This document shows positions 1 to 8,277 of a DNA stretch of 64,000 nucleotides, piece by piece (within the stretch, counting starts at the first letter, position 1; each line of letters starts with the position of its first letter). This stretch comes from Paenibacillus sp. JCM 10914 (lineage in GTDB: Bacteria; Bacillota; Bacilli; Paenibacillales; Paenibacillaceae): positions 400,232 through 464,231 of the forward strand of contig NZ_BAZR01000002.1 in NCBI RefSeq assembly GCF_001315105.1. Direction: 5' to 3'. The position numbers and the translations under genes are program-made. The notes under the pieces were generated by a model. The model did not search any database and was not told where the DNA came from. It saw only the letters and a program-made list of their open reading frames with translations.

Positions 1-2
1 AC

Positions 3-230
3 GTAAGGGGACTGGCGGCCATACCTTCGGCAGATCTGAAGACGTACGAACGTGGAGAGCGCTTGGAAGCTTATCTAACGCAGCCGTTTCATGTGGCCGA
101 GCCCTTCACAGGCCGAGCCGGGGAGCGGGTTGCACTACAAGATATGTTACATGACGTACAGGCCATTCTGAATGGCAGCATGGATCACCGTTCCGTTGAG
201 AGTTTGACCTGGATCGGCACGATCCAATAG
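3..230 (+). CDS. F1 ATP synthase beta-subunit-like protein, C-terminal end (partial)
   Basis: Only the last 75 codons are in the window; the frame is open from the left edge to the TAG at 228. The residues QPFHVAEPFTG followed by a helical tail ending in WIGTIQ match the C-terminal domain of F1 beta subunits (AtpD: QPFFVAEQFTG and VGTI). In the family this domain packs against gamma and the catalytic alpha/beta ring. The copy diverges from usual AtpD, for example RGERLEAYL where RARKIQRFL is common. It is followed directly by a terminator and not by an atpC (epsilon) gene, so it may be a paralogue rather than the housekeeping subunit. The family call is fairly sure, the paralogue status is inference. 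Confidence 0.75.
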   Translation, partial: VRGLAAIPSADLKTYERGERLEAYLTQPFHVAEPFTGRAGERVALQDMLHDVQAILNGSMDHRSVESLTWIGTIQ

Positions 231-256
231 TGACATAATCCTAGCCGGATGGGGAG

Positions 257-285
257 AAGACCGCTATTTGCGGTCTTTTTTTTTC
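257..285 (+). terminator. Rho-independent terminator after the ATPase beta-like gene
   Basis: An 8-bp stem (AAGACCGC / GCGGTCTT) with a 5-base loop is followed by a run of nine T. It closes the transcription unit entering from the left. Confidence 0.9.
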
Positions 286-428
286 TTCAAAATAAGTCAA
301 TATCTCATTTTATTGATCGGAAATATCAGATATTTGCACAAATCCACATAAAATAATGCGGATGTCCCATAGATGCTCATGGCGGTGCAGTATATAATAT
401 GAGCAGTTTACATAGAGGAGAGATGGAG

Positions 429-902
429 ATGAAGAGAAAAGGTTGGCTTATCGCATTCGCTGTGGCCTTATTGTTGACGCTCGTCGTGGTTCCGGTTCAA
501 CAGTCGTTCAGTGCCGAGGGGAACCCAACGGCAACGGCTATTACGCAAAGCGCGCTGAATGATCAGTTCCACCTGGATCATGTCGTGAAGATTTACGTGC
601 CTTCCACCGTGAAGGGGGACATCCCGATTACGGATGCAGCACATCAGAAGATCGTCGATCAGACGTTAACGAAGCTGTCCGGCTGGTTTGGCGGTGCGAC
701 GGCAATTCCGGGTGAAGGTGCATGGGTGGACAACAACAAAACCCTGATCAAAGAAAAAGTAACGATCGTCTACGCCTTTGCTGAGAAACTGGATAAGGAT
801 TCCCTCAATCAAGTGGTGGACTATGCGAAGAAGCTGAAGAACGATCTGTCGCAATCCGCGATCTCGCTTGAGGTGGACGGCAAGCTGTATTTCATTGAAT
901 AG
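429..902 (+). CDS. Secreted protein of unknown function (DUF3574-like)
   Basis: A 157-residue protein with a clear signal peptide: MKRK, a hydrophobic stretch to about residue 25, and SFSA as the likely cleavage region. The ATG at 429 is preferred because the GAGGAGA site at 415-421 is 7 bases upstream; the in-frame ATG at 423 is too close. A TATAAT lies at 393-398. The mature part has alternating beta and helix segments with a W-F-GGAT-IPGEGAW pattern and a later TIVYAF strand. That resembles the DUF3574 pattern as I remember it, but this is not certain. It stands alone between two terminators. Function unknown. Confidence 0.6.
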   Translation: MKRKGWLIAFAVALLLTLVVVPVQQSFSAEGNPTATAITQSALNDQFHLDHVVKIYVPSTVKGDIPITDAAHQKIVDQTLTKLSGWFGGATAIPGEGAWVDNNKTLIKEKVTIVYAFAEKLDKDSLNQVVDYAKKLKNDLSQSAISLEVDGKLYFIE

Positions 903-947
903 CCAGACTTTATATCGATGAGCAAGGCTCCGAGATATTAGATCAAG

Positions 948-997
948 GGATGTTCTCCTCCAGCCAGTAATGGCTGCGTAGGGGAACATTCTTTTTT
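948..997 (+). terminator. Two-part hairpin terminator
   Basis: An outer stem GGATGTTC / GAACATTC-like encloses an inner perfect CAGCC/GGCTG hairpin and is followed by six T. It ends the secreted-protein unit. Confidence 0.75.
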
Positions 998-1087
998 CTT
1001 GTTCAAATTACAGGAGTTCAGGTTGGAACTAAATTGCGGTTTGTTGCGTCGAATCTTATATAACGAAGATTATATGGGAGCGTGATC

Positions 1088-1408
1088 ATGAAAACTTTAT
1101 TAAGCTCGTTGTTCGTTGCGTTATGGATGTCATTCGTGTTAATTGGATGTGGTACGGATGCAAATCAGCTTATTCATGGGGAGATGCAAGAGGGCGTGAG
1201 TATCCATGAAACTTTTCAGGCCGTAGTTATAGAGCAAGACGAGACAACCATTACTGTGGACAATTCGGGGTCAAAATATAGGCTTATCACGAAGGATATA
1301 GATTACGTCGCCGAAGTTGGTGACCAAGTAAAGGTATGGACTACAGAACAATATGAGGAAAGCAATCCGGCCCAGGGCGAAGCAATAAAAATTGAAAAAG
1401 TGAAGTAA
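1088..1408 (+). CDS. DUF3221-type lipoprotein
   Basis: A 106-residue protein with a signal peptide and lipobox (VLIGC, Cys about residue 19), so the mature protein should be lipid-anchored on the outer face of the membrane. The rest is a small beta-rich domain (AVVIEQDETTITVDN, later GDQVKVWT) typical of DUF3221/YobA-like lipoproteins of Bacilli, whose role is unknown. GGGAG at 1076-1080 favours the ATG at 1088 over the GTG at 1082. A second member of this family is at 27014. Confidence 0.7.
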   Translation: MKTLLSSLFVALWMSFVLIGCGTDANQLIHGEMQEGVSIHETFQAVVIEQDETTITVDNSGSKYRLITKDIDYVAEVGDQVKVWTTEQYEESNPAQGEAIKIEKVK

Positions 1409-1412
1409 TGGG

Positions 1413-1441
1413 AAAGAGTGCTCTAGTAAGGGCACTCTTTC
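1413..1441 (+). terminator. Terminator after DUF3221 lipoprotein gene
   Basis: A 9-bp perfect stem AAAGAGTGC / GCACTCTTT. It lies between two converging genes (alkA comes from the right) and its sides are A-rich and T-rich, so it could serve both strands. Confidence 0.8.
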
Positions 1442-1473
1442 TATGAATATGAATAGAAGCTTATGCAGGATGG

Positions 1474-2463
1474 CTAATATAGAAATCTCCATAGATAAAA
1501 GGTGGCGTAGGACTCCCAGTTCACCCAAGCAGCCGCCAGTGTTTGAATCTCCTTCTTCGTCGGTTTCTGCTCCATGCCCAGCACATGCTTGATCGCGTTG
1601 TGCAGCCCGACATCATCGATCGGAAAGGCCGCCGGCATCCGCAGGCAGCGCATCAGCACATAGTTGGCGGTCCACGGACCGATTCCGCGGATGCTGACCA
1701 GTCGTTTCTCCGCTTGCTTCAAACTGCTCGATTCGAGCAGTTGCTCCTTCGTCAGTTCCCCTGTTGCCATAAGCTGCGCGACCCCGATGAGATACTCGCA
1801 TTTTTTGACCGTCATCCTCAGCCCGTCCAGGTCCTGCACGTTCAAATGGGCGATATCCTCGGGCCGAGGGAATAGCCAGTAGATCTTGCCTTCGCATTCC
1901 ACTCGGTGGCCGAACGTTTCCACGAAGCGCCTTTTTAGCGTATAAGCATAGGTCAGGTTGATTTGCTGTCCAAGGATACCCCAACAAAGCGCCTCGAATA
2001 GATCGGGAATTCCCATATTGCGCAGTCCGTAGAAGGATTGCACGGCTTGACTGAGCAGGGGATCGGTCTTCGCCATGGCGTAGAACGGCACCAGATCGGT
2101 GTTCAGATCGAACCAGTCGCGGACATAACCCGCGATTTCCGCACGCAGGCTCGGGTCGACTGGGGCCGTGTCGCCCAGAAAGCGAACGAGGATCGCCTGC
2201 TCCTTAGGCTCTGCCGTGACTTCGATCACAACGGTCTCTGAACCAAGGGCAATAGCCCGGTAGATCGCATGGTCTCGGATATGATACAGACATTCGTTGG
2301 GCGATCGCTGCAAATAGTTGAGGTTCTCGATAAAGCTGAATTCTTGCGGTACGTATAGCTTTAACGAATGCTGGTGATCCACCCAGCTGTCTGGTGGTAG
2401 GTGGTTGTCTAACCTATATCGTTGACTGTCGTCAGGTAATGGATTGGGTTCTATCATCGTCAC
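1474..2463 (-). CDS. alkA: DNA-3-methyladenine glycosylase II
   Basis: Removes alkylated bases (3-methyladenine and others) from DNA to start base excision repair. The 329-residue protein has the AlkA layout: an N-terminal AlkA-type beta domain, then the HhH-GPD domain with the helix-hairpin-helix LVSIRGIGPWTANYVL and the catalytic Asp in FPIDDVGLHNAI, ending in WRSLY-like WRFLY. It is divergent from adaA (2605), the same arrangement as alkA/adaAB in B. subtilis, and is probably part of the adaptive response. The start could be GTG at 2463 or ATG at 2457; the AAAGGA site lies 4 and 10 bases upstream of them. Confidence 0.93.
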   Translation of the reverse strand: MTMIEPNPLPDDSQRYRLDNHLPPDSWVDHQHSLKLYVPQEFSFIENLNYLQRSPNECLYHIRDHAIYRAIALGSETVVIEVTAEPKEQAILVRFLGDTAPVDPSLRAEIAGYVRDWFDLNTDLVPFYAMAKTDPLLSQAVQSFYGLRNMGIPDLFEALCWGILGQQINLTYAYTLKRRFVETFGHRVECEGKIYWLFPRPEDIAHLNVQDLDGLRMTVKKCEYLIGVAQLMATGELTKEQLLESSSLKQAEKRLVSIRGIGPWTANYVLMRCLRMPAAFPIDDVGLHNAIKHVLGMEQKPTKKEIQTLAAAWVNWESYATFYLWRFLY

Positions 2464-2550
2464 CGGTTCCTTTCGTTCATGAACTTATCTATACTAGTTG
2501 TAACATATATGCGGATCGTATAATTTCGTTATCTTGCTCTTACATTCCAA

Positions 2551-2584
2551 AAAGCGTACAGTGCATCCAGCCTGTGGTTATAAT
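2551..2584 (+). promoter_or_regulatory. Putative Ada-dependent promoter of adaA
   Basis: A perfect TATAAT at 2579-2584 has no -35 hexamer at 17 bases. Instead AAAGCGTA lies at 2551-2558, close to the Ada-box sequence AAAGCGCA known from E. coli. This fits activation by methylated AdaA, but the match is by eye only. Confidence 0.5.
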
Positions 2585-2604
2585 GTTAGCGGAGGTGATG
2601 AACC

Positions 2605-3210
2605 GTGGCAAACCGAATTGCGCCAACAGAAGCACAGTGGAAGGCGATTATCGACAATGACTCGCAGAGTGACGGTAAGTTTTTCTATGCAGTGCAGACT
2701 ACGAAGATATTCTGTCGGCCTTCTTGCAAATCCAGACCCCCGAAGTATGAAAATGTGCGTGTATTCCAATCTGCTGCAGAAGCGAGATCCGAACAGTTTC
2801 GGCCATGCAAACGATGCAAGCCGACGGGGGAGCGTCTCCCTGATCAGGAATGGATCGAAATCGTCACGACTTATATCGATCAGCACTACACCGAGCATTT
2901 GACGCTCGATGTGTTGGCTGAGATAAGCCATGGCAGTCCGTATCATCTGCACCGGATTTTCAAGCGTGTCAAGGGTGTGACTCCGATGGCGTATATCCAG
3001 GCATGCCGAATCGATAAGGCGAAGGAGCTTCTTCGGCATTCCGATGCATCGATCTCGGATGTCGGTCATCAAGTAGGGATGGAGAATTCGGCTTACTTCA
3101 TCACTCTGTTCAAAAAGAAGACGGGGGTGACTCCGCTTCATTACCGCGAATTAACTCAAGTGAGCCATACGAATATGGAGGTGCAGGATGATGATGGAAT
3201 CGAGTCATAA
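2605..3210 (+). CDS. adaA: Methylphosphotriester-DNA methyltransferase / AraC-type activator
   Basis: Senses DNA alkylation: the N-terminal zinc domain takes a methyl group from phosphotriesters and the protein then activates the ada regulon. The four zinc cysteines are visible (C37, C41, C68, C71, in FCRPSC and PCKRC), followed by two AraC-type helix-turn-helix motifs (about residues 85-185, ending in FKKKTGVTPLHYR). The start is GTG at 2605, 4 bases after AGCGGAGGTGATG. It lacks the methyltransferase domain of E. coli Ada, which here is the next gene, overlapping by 23 bases. Length (201 residues) is normal for AdaA. Confidence 0.95.
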   Translation: MANRIAPTEAQWKAIIDNDSQSDGKFFYAVQTTKIFCRPSCKSRPPKYENVRVFQSAAEARSEQFRPCKRCKPTGERLPDQEWIEIVTTYIDQHYTEHLTLDVLAEISHGSPYHLHRIFKRVKGVTPMAYIQACRIDKAKELLRHSDASISDVGHQVGMENSAYFITLFKKKTGVTPLHYRELTQVSHTNMEVQDDDGIES

Positions 3211-3739
3211 GGTGATTCGTTGGACGCTACTGGCAAGCGGCATCTGGAATATGTATATCGCAGCTACGGAGCAAGGTTTATGCTATGTCGGATCGCCGGA
3301 TAAGCCGCTTAAAGAGTTGGTAGACTGGGCGAAGGCGAGATTTCCTGGATTCAGGATCGTTCAGGATGATGCAGCGCTGCAGCCTTATGTAACAGAGTTG
3401 ACGGAGTATTTGCAAGGGAAGCGGGACCGGTTCGAGCTGGCAATGGATTACAGGGGTACTGCTTTTCAATTGGCTGTGTGGAATGCGCTATGTGACATTC
3501 CTTATGGGCAGACCTTCACGTATTCGGACATTGCCAATCAGATTGGCAGACCTGCAGCCGTTCGGGCCGTTGGGGCAGCGATCGGAGCTAATCCAAATCT
3601 CATCACCGTGCCGTGCCATCGGGTGATTGGCAAGAGCGGTGCTCTGACAGGGTATCGGGGTGGGCTGGAGATGAAGACGCGTCTGCTGGAGCTCGAACGG
3701 GAACATGCCTTGATCAAGGAGAAGACGGAGTATGCCTAG
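3188..3739 (+). CDS. adaB: Methylated-DNA--protein-cysteine S-methyltransferase
   Basis: Suicide repair of O6-methylguanine: the alkyl group is moved to the active-site cysteine. The 183-residue protein has the N-terminal Ogt ribonuclease-like domain and the C-terminal DNA-binding domain with the active-site PCHRV (Cys about residue 143) and the helix-turn-helix RPAAVRAVGAAIGANP before it. It starts inside the end of adaA (GGAGGTG at 3178-3184) and so is translationally coupled to it. The gene name follows the B. subtilis adaA-adaB pair; the same family is also called Ogt. Confidence 0.93.
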   Translation: MMMESSHKVIRWTLLASGIWNMYIAATEQGLCYVGSPDKPLKELVDWAKARFPGFRIVQDDAALQPYVTELTEYLQGKRDRFELAMDYRGTAFQLAVWNALCDIPYGQTFTYSDIANQIGRPAAVRAVGAAIGANPNLITVPCHRVIGKSGALTGYRGGLEMKTRLLELEREHALIKEKTEYA

Positions 3740-4444
3740 ACCTTTGTCAGCACGCATAGCAGGGCTGGATTGGGAGGCATTCAGGCAGCTTTGGATGAAC
3801 AGGGATATGCCCGTATCCCAAAGCTGCTGACGCCGGAAGAGTGCTCGGAGATGATGAACACGTACACGGAAGAGGAGCGGTTTCGCCGTACCATTGACAT
3901 GGCCAGGTATCGCTTTGGCGTGGGAGAGTACAAGTATTATCAGGCACCGCTGCCCGAATGGCTGCAGCAGCTTCGGGAGGGCTTCTATCCGCATCTTGCG
4001 CAGACGGCTAACCGCTGGCTATCCCAGCTTGGAGGGGAGGAACGATACCCTGCAAGCTTGAGTGAGTTCCTTGACCTATGTCATGCGCAAGGGCAGGAGC
4101 GCTCCACACCGCTTATTTTGAAGTATGAAGCGGGGGGATACAACTGCCTGCATCAGGATTTGTACGGCGATGAGTTCTTCCCGTTTCAGGTCGTGTTCGG
4201 GCTGAATAAGAAGGAAGTGGATTACGACGGTGGCGAATTTCTGCTAGTGGAACAACGGCCGCGAGCCCAGAGCCGCGGGCATGTTATTACCTTGGAGCAA
4301 GGTGCGGGGTTGATCTTTCCGACCAACCATCGTCCCGTGCAGGGAACGCGGGGGTATTACCGGACGACGCTGCGACACGGCGTCAGCACGATCACGTCCG
4401 GGACAAGGTACAGCCTTGGCGTTATTTTTCATGATGCGAAGTGA
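3732..4444 (+). pseudogene. 2OG-Fe(II) oxygenase of the ada operon, frame break near base 3778
   Basis: Belongs to the non-haem iron, 2-oxoglutarate oxygenases. The iron ligands are visible as HQDLYGD (H..D) and the distal His in RHGVST, with the 2OG-binding region after it. The ATG at 3732 overlaps the adaB stop and reads MPRPLSARIAGLDWEAF, which I recognise as the normal N-terminus of this family (LDW...). At 3777-3780 the frame shifts and continues as IQAALDEQGYARIP through to 4444, as if one base were missing. Without the shift, only a TTG at 3770 is available. Its place directly after adaB suggests a role in alkylation damage; the substrate is unknown. Confidence 0.75.
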
Positions 4445-4532
4445 GGTGCAGACGTGCTTGGATTCACTTCATTCAGAATGTGGGGTGGGACATCTTATAA
4501 TAGAAGAAAGTATAGACAATGGGGGGTCTTGA

Positions 4533-5351
4533 GTGAAGCACGAAGTGAATTATAAAACACCGAAGACACTGCTCAATAAAGGAACCGGATTTCTGAATGG
4601 ATACAGTCATACGTTAAATCCGTACACGGGCTGCACCTTCGCTTGTTCATATTGTTACGTCAGACAAATGCCGGTGTCGCTGTTCCGCGCAGAAGAGTGG
4701 GGAAGCTGGGTGGACGTGAAGCTGGAGTCAGCCGCGATTCTTCGTAGAGAACTGAAGCGGGCCAAGAGCAAGGGACCCGTCACGATCTTCATGTCTTCCA
4801 GCACCGATCCGTATCAGCCGGTGGAGGCTAAGGAAGAAGTGACGCGGGCGCTGCTCGAAGTGATGGTGGGGGAGCCGCCGGATTTCCTGTTCGTGCAGAC
4901 GCGTAGTCCCTTGGTTCGGCGGGATATTGACCTCTTACACAAGCTTGGGGATCGAGTACGGGTGAGCATGACGGTGGAGACGGACCGGGAGGATATCCGT
5001 AAGCATTTTACACCATCGGCGCCGCCGATTGGCGGCCGCTTGCAGGCTTTGGCCGCGCTGCGGGACGCGGGCATTCCGGCACAGGCGACCGTGGCGCCGG
5101 TGCTGCCGAGCTCGGAGGCTTTTGCCGAGAAGTTGAAGCCACTGGTGAACCGAGTCTGCATCGACGATTACTTCATGGGGGATGGCAGCGGTGGCAAACG
5201 GACGAAGAGACTACCCATCGAGCAGTTATACGAGGAACTGGAGCTTACGGAATGGTACGATCCAGACGCATACCGAGTCGTGTACGAGCGGTTCCGGCAG
5301 GTTTTTGCGGAGGAGCAGCTATTTATTAGCCAGTGCGGATTTGAGCCTTGA
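4533..5351 (+). CDS. Radical SAM protein (SPL-like / Rv2578c family)
   Basis: A 272-residue radical SAM enzyme. The [4Fe-4S] motif CxxxCxxC is intact (C34, C38, C41 in GCTFACSYCY), followed by a TIM-barrel pattern (TIFMSSSTDPYQP, MTVETDRE). The family is related to spore photoproduct lyase but its substrate is not known. The start is GTG at 4533 behind GGGGGG at 4521-4526. It lies 88 bases after the 2OG oxygenase, so it may share the alkylation-response unit. A decayed partial copy lies at 6212-6487. Confidence 0.85.
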   Translation: MKHEVNYKTPKTLLNKGTGFLNGYSHTLNPYTGCTFACSYCYVRQMPVSLFRAEEWGSWVDVKLESAAILRRELKRAKSKGPVTIFMSSSTDPYQPVEAKEEVTRALLEVMVGEPPDFLFVQTRSPLVRRDIDLLHKLGDRVRVSMTVETDREDIRKHFTPSAPPIGGRLQALAALRDAGIPAQATVAPVLPSSEAFAEKLKPLVNRVCIDDYFMGDGSGGKRTKRLPIEQLYEELELTEWYDPDAYRVVYERFRQVFAEEQLFISQCGFEP

Positions 5352-5668
5352 CTCTCACGTTACGTGATAGTTCATACTCTGCATTGCGTTCAAATCGTTT
5401 ATATCGTCAGGTGCAAAGAAGTGCCCCTCAAAAGGAAATTATCCTAAGAGAGGCATTAATTATGATTTGAGTACCAGTAAACCTACTTGTATATTAGAAC
5501 TGGGGTTGATATTTATTGAATGTTTCCTTCTTAAGTTTCTCTTTCAAGTTTCTTTCTTCATGATTAAGTGAGTTTAATTCAAAAGTATCGTCATTATCAA
5601 GATTAAAGTATCCATAGTTGAAAATTAATCAATAGAATATAAATAAAAAGCAGAAGGGGGCTGGTGGA
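5352..5668 (+). other. Intergenic region, AT-rich
   Basis: No gene is visible. The first 33 bases after the radical SAM stop are shared with the decayed copy at 6456-6487. The composition then turns AT-rich, like the lipoprotein gene that follows. No convincing promoter or terminator was found. Confidence 0.5.
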
Positions 5669-6097
5669 ATGCTGGGTAGAATGTTACTTACTTTAAGTTT
5701 TCTAACTATGTTATTGTCTTGTAGTAATCAAACCGAGAATTTTAGTGGCGATGAATATGGAAAAGTTACTACTATCAGTTCGAAGGGGATTGAAAATGTT
5801 GAAAATTTCAAAATGTTTATTCAAGAAATTAAAGAAGGCATTAATTCCAGTATTAGAATAATTAAAATTACAAAGGAAGGTGACCCTGTGTATCATGATT
5901 TGGTGTATAAAGAGGAAAAAATATTCTACAAATATGACAATACAGAGGATAGGGAAGGTAACAAATTAGTGTTAGAAACTGTTTGTTCGGGAATAACAAA
6001 TTCAAAAGATATCAAAAACGATAATGTAACATATTACTTAGACGGTTGTGCTGACAATAGACTCACTGGTTTCAAAATTACATTAGACTCAGAATGA
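5669..6097 (+). CDS. DUF4362-type lipoprotein
   Basis: A 142-residue lipoprotein: signal peptide ending at MLLSCS (lipobox Cys at about residue 18), then one domain with VENFKMFIQEIKEGINSSIRIIKITKEGDPVYHDLVY and a final cysteine-bearing YYLDGC. This is the pattern of DUF4362 proteins in Bacillus and Paenibacillus. Function unknown; probably on the outer membrane face. AAGGGGG lies about 10 bases before the ATG. It is much more AT-rich than the repair genes, and sits between the two copies of the radical SAM gene, so it may have arrived with the rearrangement. Confidence 0.7.
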   Translation: MLGRMLLTLSFLTMLLSCSNQTENFSGDEYGKVTTISSKGIENVENFKMFIQEIKEGINSSIRIIKITKEGDPVYHDLVYKEEKIFYKYDNTEDREGNKLVLETVCSGITNSKDIKNDNVTYYLDGCADNRLTGFKITLDSE

Positions 6098-6118
6098 CTA
6101 GACTAGATTTCTATTGAT

Positions 6119-6212
6119 TTGTATATATTCGGATCGTTTATTCTTGCTCTTTTAACATACATTAATTCTAACAACAAGAGAAAGTAAAGACCGACCCTAT
6201 GATTTGCTGGTC
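6119..6212 (+). pseudogene. 5'-truncated copy of the small type I toxin gene
   Basis: Codons 6125-6187 read IFGSFILALLTYINSNNKRK and stop, nearly the same as the C-terminal two thirds of the intact 31-residue peptide at 11018 (LFGSFILALLTYINNNNKRK). The start, ribosome site and promoter are missing. Downstream, CGACC...GGTCG at 6191-6212 is a weakened relic of the terminator. Confidence 0.8.
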
Positions 6213-6487
6213 GTGCTAGGATTCACTTCATTCAGAATGTGGGGAGGGACATCGTATACATAGAAGAAATTGATAACGTGTTTTGAGTGAAGCACGAAGT
6301 GAACTATAAAACGCCAAAGACACTGCTCAATAAAGGAACCGGATTCCTTAATGGATACAGTCATACATTAAACCCGTACACGGGCTGCACCTTCGCTTAT
6401 TCATATTCTTACGTCAGGCAGCAGTTTTATATTAGCCAGCGCGGATTTGAGCCTTGACTCTCACGTTACGTTATAGTTCATACTCTG
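6212..6487 (+). pseudogene. Decayed, internally deleted copy of the radical SAM gene
   Basis: Similarity to 4453-5384 begins upstream of the start (GTGCTTGGATTCACTTC-type sequence) and continues to 33 bases after the stop. The reading frame from GTG 6287 to TGA 6455 is intact but only 56 codons long: residues 1-46 are joined to the last 10 (ISQRGFEP). Two of the three cluster cysteines are changed (C38 to Tyr, C41 to Ser). About 660 coding bases are missing in the middle, with a short CAG at the join. It cannot hold the iron-sulfur cluster. Confidence 0.9.
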
Positions 6488-6515
6488 AACTATCAATTCG
6501 TAGAGGTGAAGTTAA

Positions 6516-7442
6516 ATGAACATTAAAGCATTGCGCTCAGATCAAATTTATCGCCAAGTGATGTTAGCCCCGCCAGCCGAGAAGACCGAACTATACCGGG
6601 AGCAGATGCTGGCACCGTTCATGAAGAAATGGGAGATTCAGCATATCCCTTATAAAGCTGCGGAACCGCATGGTTTTGACGTGATCACGATGAACAATTT
6701 TATGGGCCTTGCGCCAGAAGAGATTACCTCGGAGATCAGAGCGGAGCTGGAGCTCATATCGTCCGATGCCTTGTGGCAGGAATGGGAAGCGGCCGTTAGT
6801 CGAAGCCTGAGCTTATTCACGGAGAACGGCGTGAAGCTCGCGGTATCCGACTATTTGTTCACGATTCTCCTGGGTAATCCGAAGAGCGCGTCTTTGATGT
6901 TAAATGAAGGGTATAGCGGCGACGGTGGTATTCCCGGTTATATTTTGTGCACGTTGGTACCGGATGCGTATACACTGCCTCGCATGAAAGCGGCATTGGC
7001 GCATGAAGTCAATCACAATGTCCGCTACCAATACATCCAGTGGGATCACACCGTCACCTTAGGCGAGTTGCTCGTCAGCGAAGGGCTGGCGGAGAATTTT
7101 GCGACCATGCTATACGGGAAAGAGTTACTCGGTCCCTGGGTTGCGAAGACTGACGCGGAAACGCTGAATCGTCAGATCAAGACTGTGTTGAAGGATCGGC
7201 TGGACGTGACGGGTTTTGACCAGATCGCACCGTATCTGTACGGCGACGAATTGGCCAAACTCCAGAACTTCGCACCGGTCGGCATGCCGTACTGCGCGGG
7301 TTATGCCTGCGGATATTATTTAATACAATACTATTTAGAGAAGACGGGAAAATCGATCGTCGAAGCGACCATTACGCCGGCGAATCAAATCCTGGACGAA
7401 GTCAGAGGATACTGGAATGAAACAACTACTATTAGCGGTTAA
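6516..7442 (+). CDS. DUF2268-type putative zinc protease
   Basis: A 308-residue cytoplasmic protein. The central HEVNH (H163, H167; the HExxH zinc pattern) followed by a glutamate in SEGLAENFA fits the gluzincin-like DUF2268 family of predicted Zn-dependent proteases. No signal peptide is present. The ATG follows GAGGTGA at 6501-6507. The 3' end overlaps the MerR/TipAS regulator by 26 bases, so the two are co-translated; this pairing suggests the regulator controls the operon in response to a small molecule. Substrate unknown. Confidence 0.75.
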   Translation: MNIKALRSDQIYRQVMLAPPAEKTELYREQMLAPFMKKWEIQHIPYKAAEPHGFDVITMNNFMGLAPEEITSEIRAELELISSDALWQEWEAAVSRSLSLFTENGVKLAVSDYLFTILLGNPKSASLMLNEGYSGDGGIPGYILCTLVPDAYTLPRMKAALAHEVNHNVRYQYIQWDHTVTLGELLVSEGLAENFATMLYGKELLGPWVAKTDAETLNRQIKTVLKDRLDVTGFDQIAPYLYGDELAKLQNFAPVGMPYCAGYACGYYLIQYYLEKTGKSIVEATITPANQILDEVRGYWNETTTISG

Positions 7443-8199
7443 AGATATCGTGCAAATCACCGGCATCACCACCAGAACCTTGCATTATTATGATGAGATC
7501 GATCTGCTGAAGCCTACGCTCGTCGCCGATAACGGCTATCGTTACTACGATCAGGAAGGCTTGGCGAGACTGCAGACGATCTTGTTCCTTAAGGAAATGG
7601 ACGTATCCCTCAGAGAGATTGCGGACATCTTGAAGCTGCCGCTCGAAGAGCAGCGAGAGTTATTGAGGCAACACAACCATGCGTTACGCTTGAAAAAACA
7701 GCGCCTTGAACGGATCTCTACGGCATTGGATGAGTTTGTAGCGGGGAAGGACGTCTACCATTTGGGCATTTTCAAGGATTCCACTATTCTGCCCTTGCCA
7801 GAGCAATACGCGCAGGAAGCGAAGTGGCGCTACGGCGAGACGGAAGCCTACCAAGCTTTCGAGCAGAAGCTGCAAGAGCTAGCCTCTTCCGAAAAAGAGC
7901 GCCAATTCGCCGAGTTTGAGCAAAATATGGAGCGCGTGTTTAGAAGACTAGCCGCCTGCATACATCTTTCTCCGACTTCGGATGAGGTACAGCAGCTCGT
8001 CGCAGAGTGGCGGAGCTATCTTGACCAGTCGATGGATTGCGATGCGCATTTGTTAACGTGCATTGCGGATACGTATCAATCCGATGCACGGTTCAAGCAG
8101 TACATTAATCAGTTCAGTGAGCAAGGGGATTTGGCTGGGTTTGTGTGTGAGGCGGTTGGGTGGTATGTGAAGGGGATGGACGAGAGATATATGCTGTAA
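7417..8199 (+). CDS. MerR-family regulator with TipAS-type ligand domain
   Basis: A 260-residue protein: N-terminal MerR winged helix (VQITGITTRTLHYYDEIDLLKP, about residues 9-75), a coiled-coil dimerisation helix (about 80-108), and a C-terminal all-alpha TipAS-like domain (about 140-255) that in TipA and Mta binds thiopeptides or other drugs. Such activators bind between spaced -35 and -10 elements. It overlaps the DUF2268 gene and is followed by a terminator. Its ligand cannot be read from the sequence. Confidence 0.85.
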   Translation: MKQLLLAVKDIVQITGITTRTLHYYDEIDLLKPTLVADNGYRYYDQEGLARLQTILFLKEMDVSLREIADILKLPLEEQRELLRQHNHALRLKKQRLERISTALDEFVAGKDVYHLGIFKDSTILPLPEQYAQEAKWRYGETEAYQAFEQKLQELASSEKERQFAEFEQNMERVFRRLAACIHLSPTSDEVQQLVAEWRSYLDQSMDCDAHLLTCIADTYQSDARFKQYINQFSEQGDLAGFVCEAVGWYVKGMDERYML

Positions 8200-8246
8200 T
8201 GAGAGAACTAGTTGAGAAGACTGATACAAAAAGTGTGATAGATTCG

Positions 8247-8277
8247 AAGGCCGAGTAGGAGATTCGGTCTTTTTTTT
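8247..8277 (+). terminator. Terminator after the MerR/TipAS gene
   Basis: AAGGCCGA pairs with TCGGTCTT (one G-U) across a 9-base loop, followed by a run of eight T. Confidence 0.85.

Noticed and set aside
2578..3141. Minus-strand ORF of 187 codons opposite adaA
   Set aside because: Lies wholly inside the clearly coding adaA gene; arises from its codon pattern.
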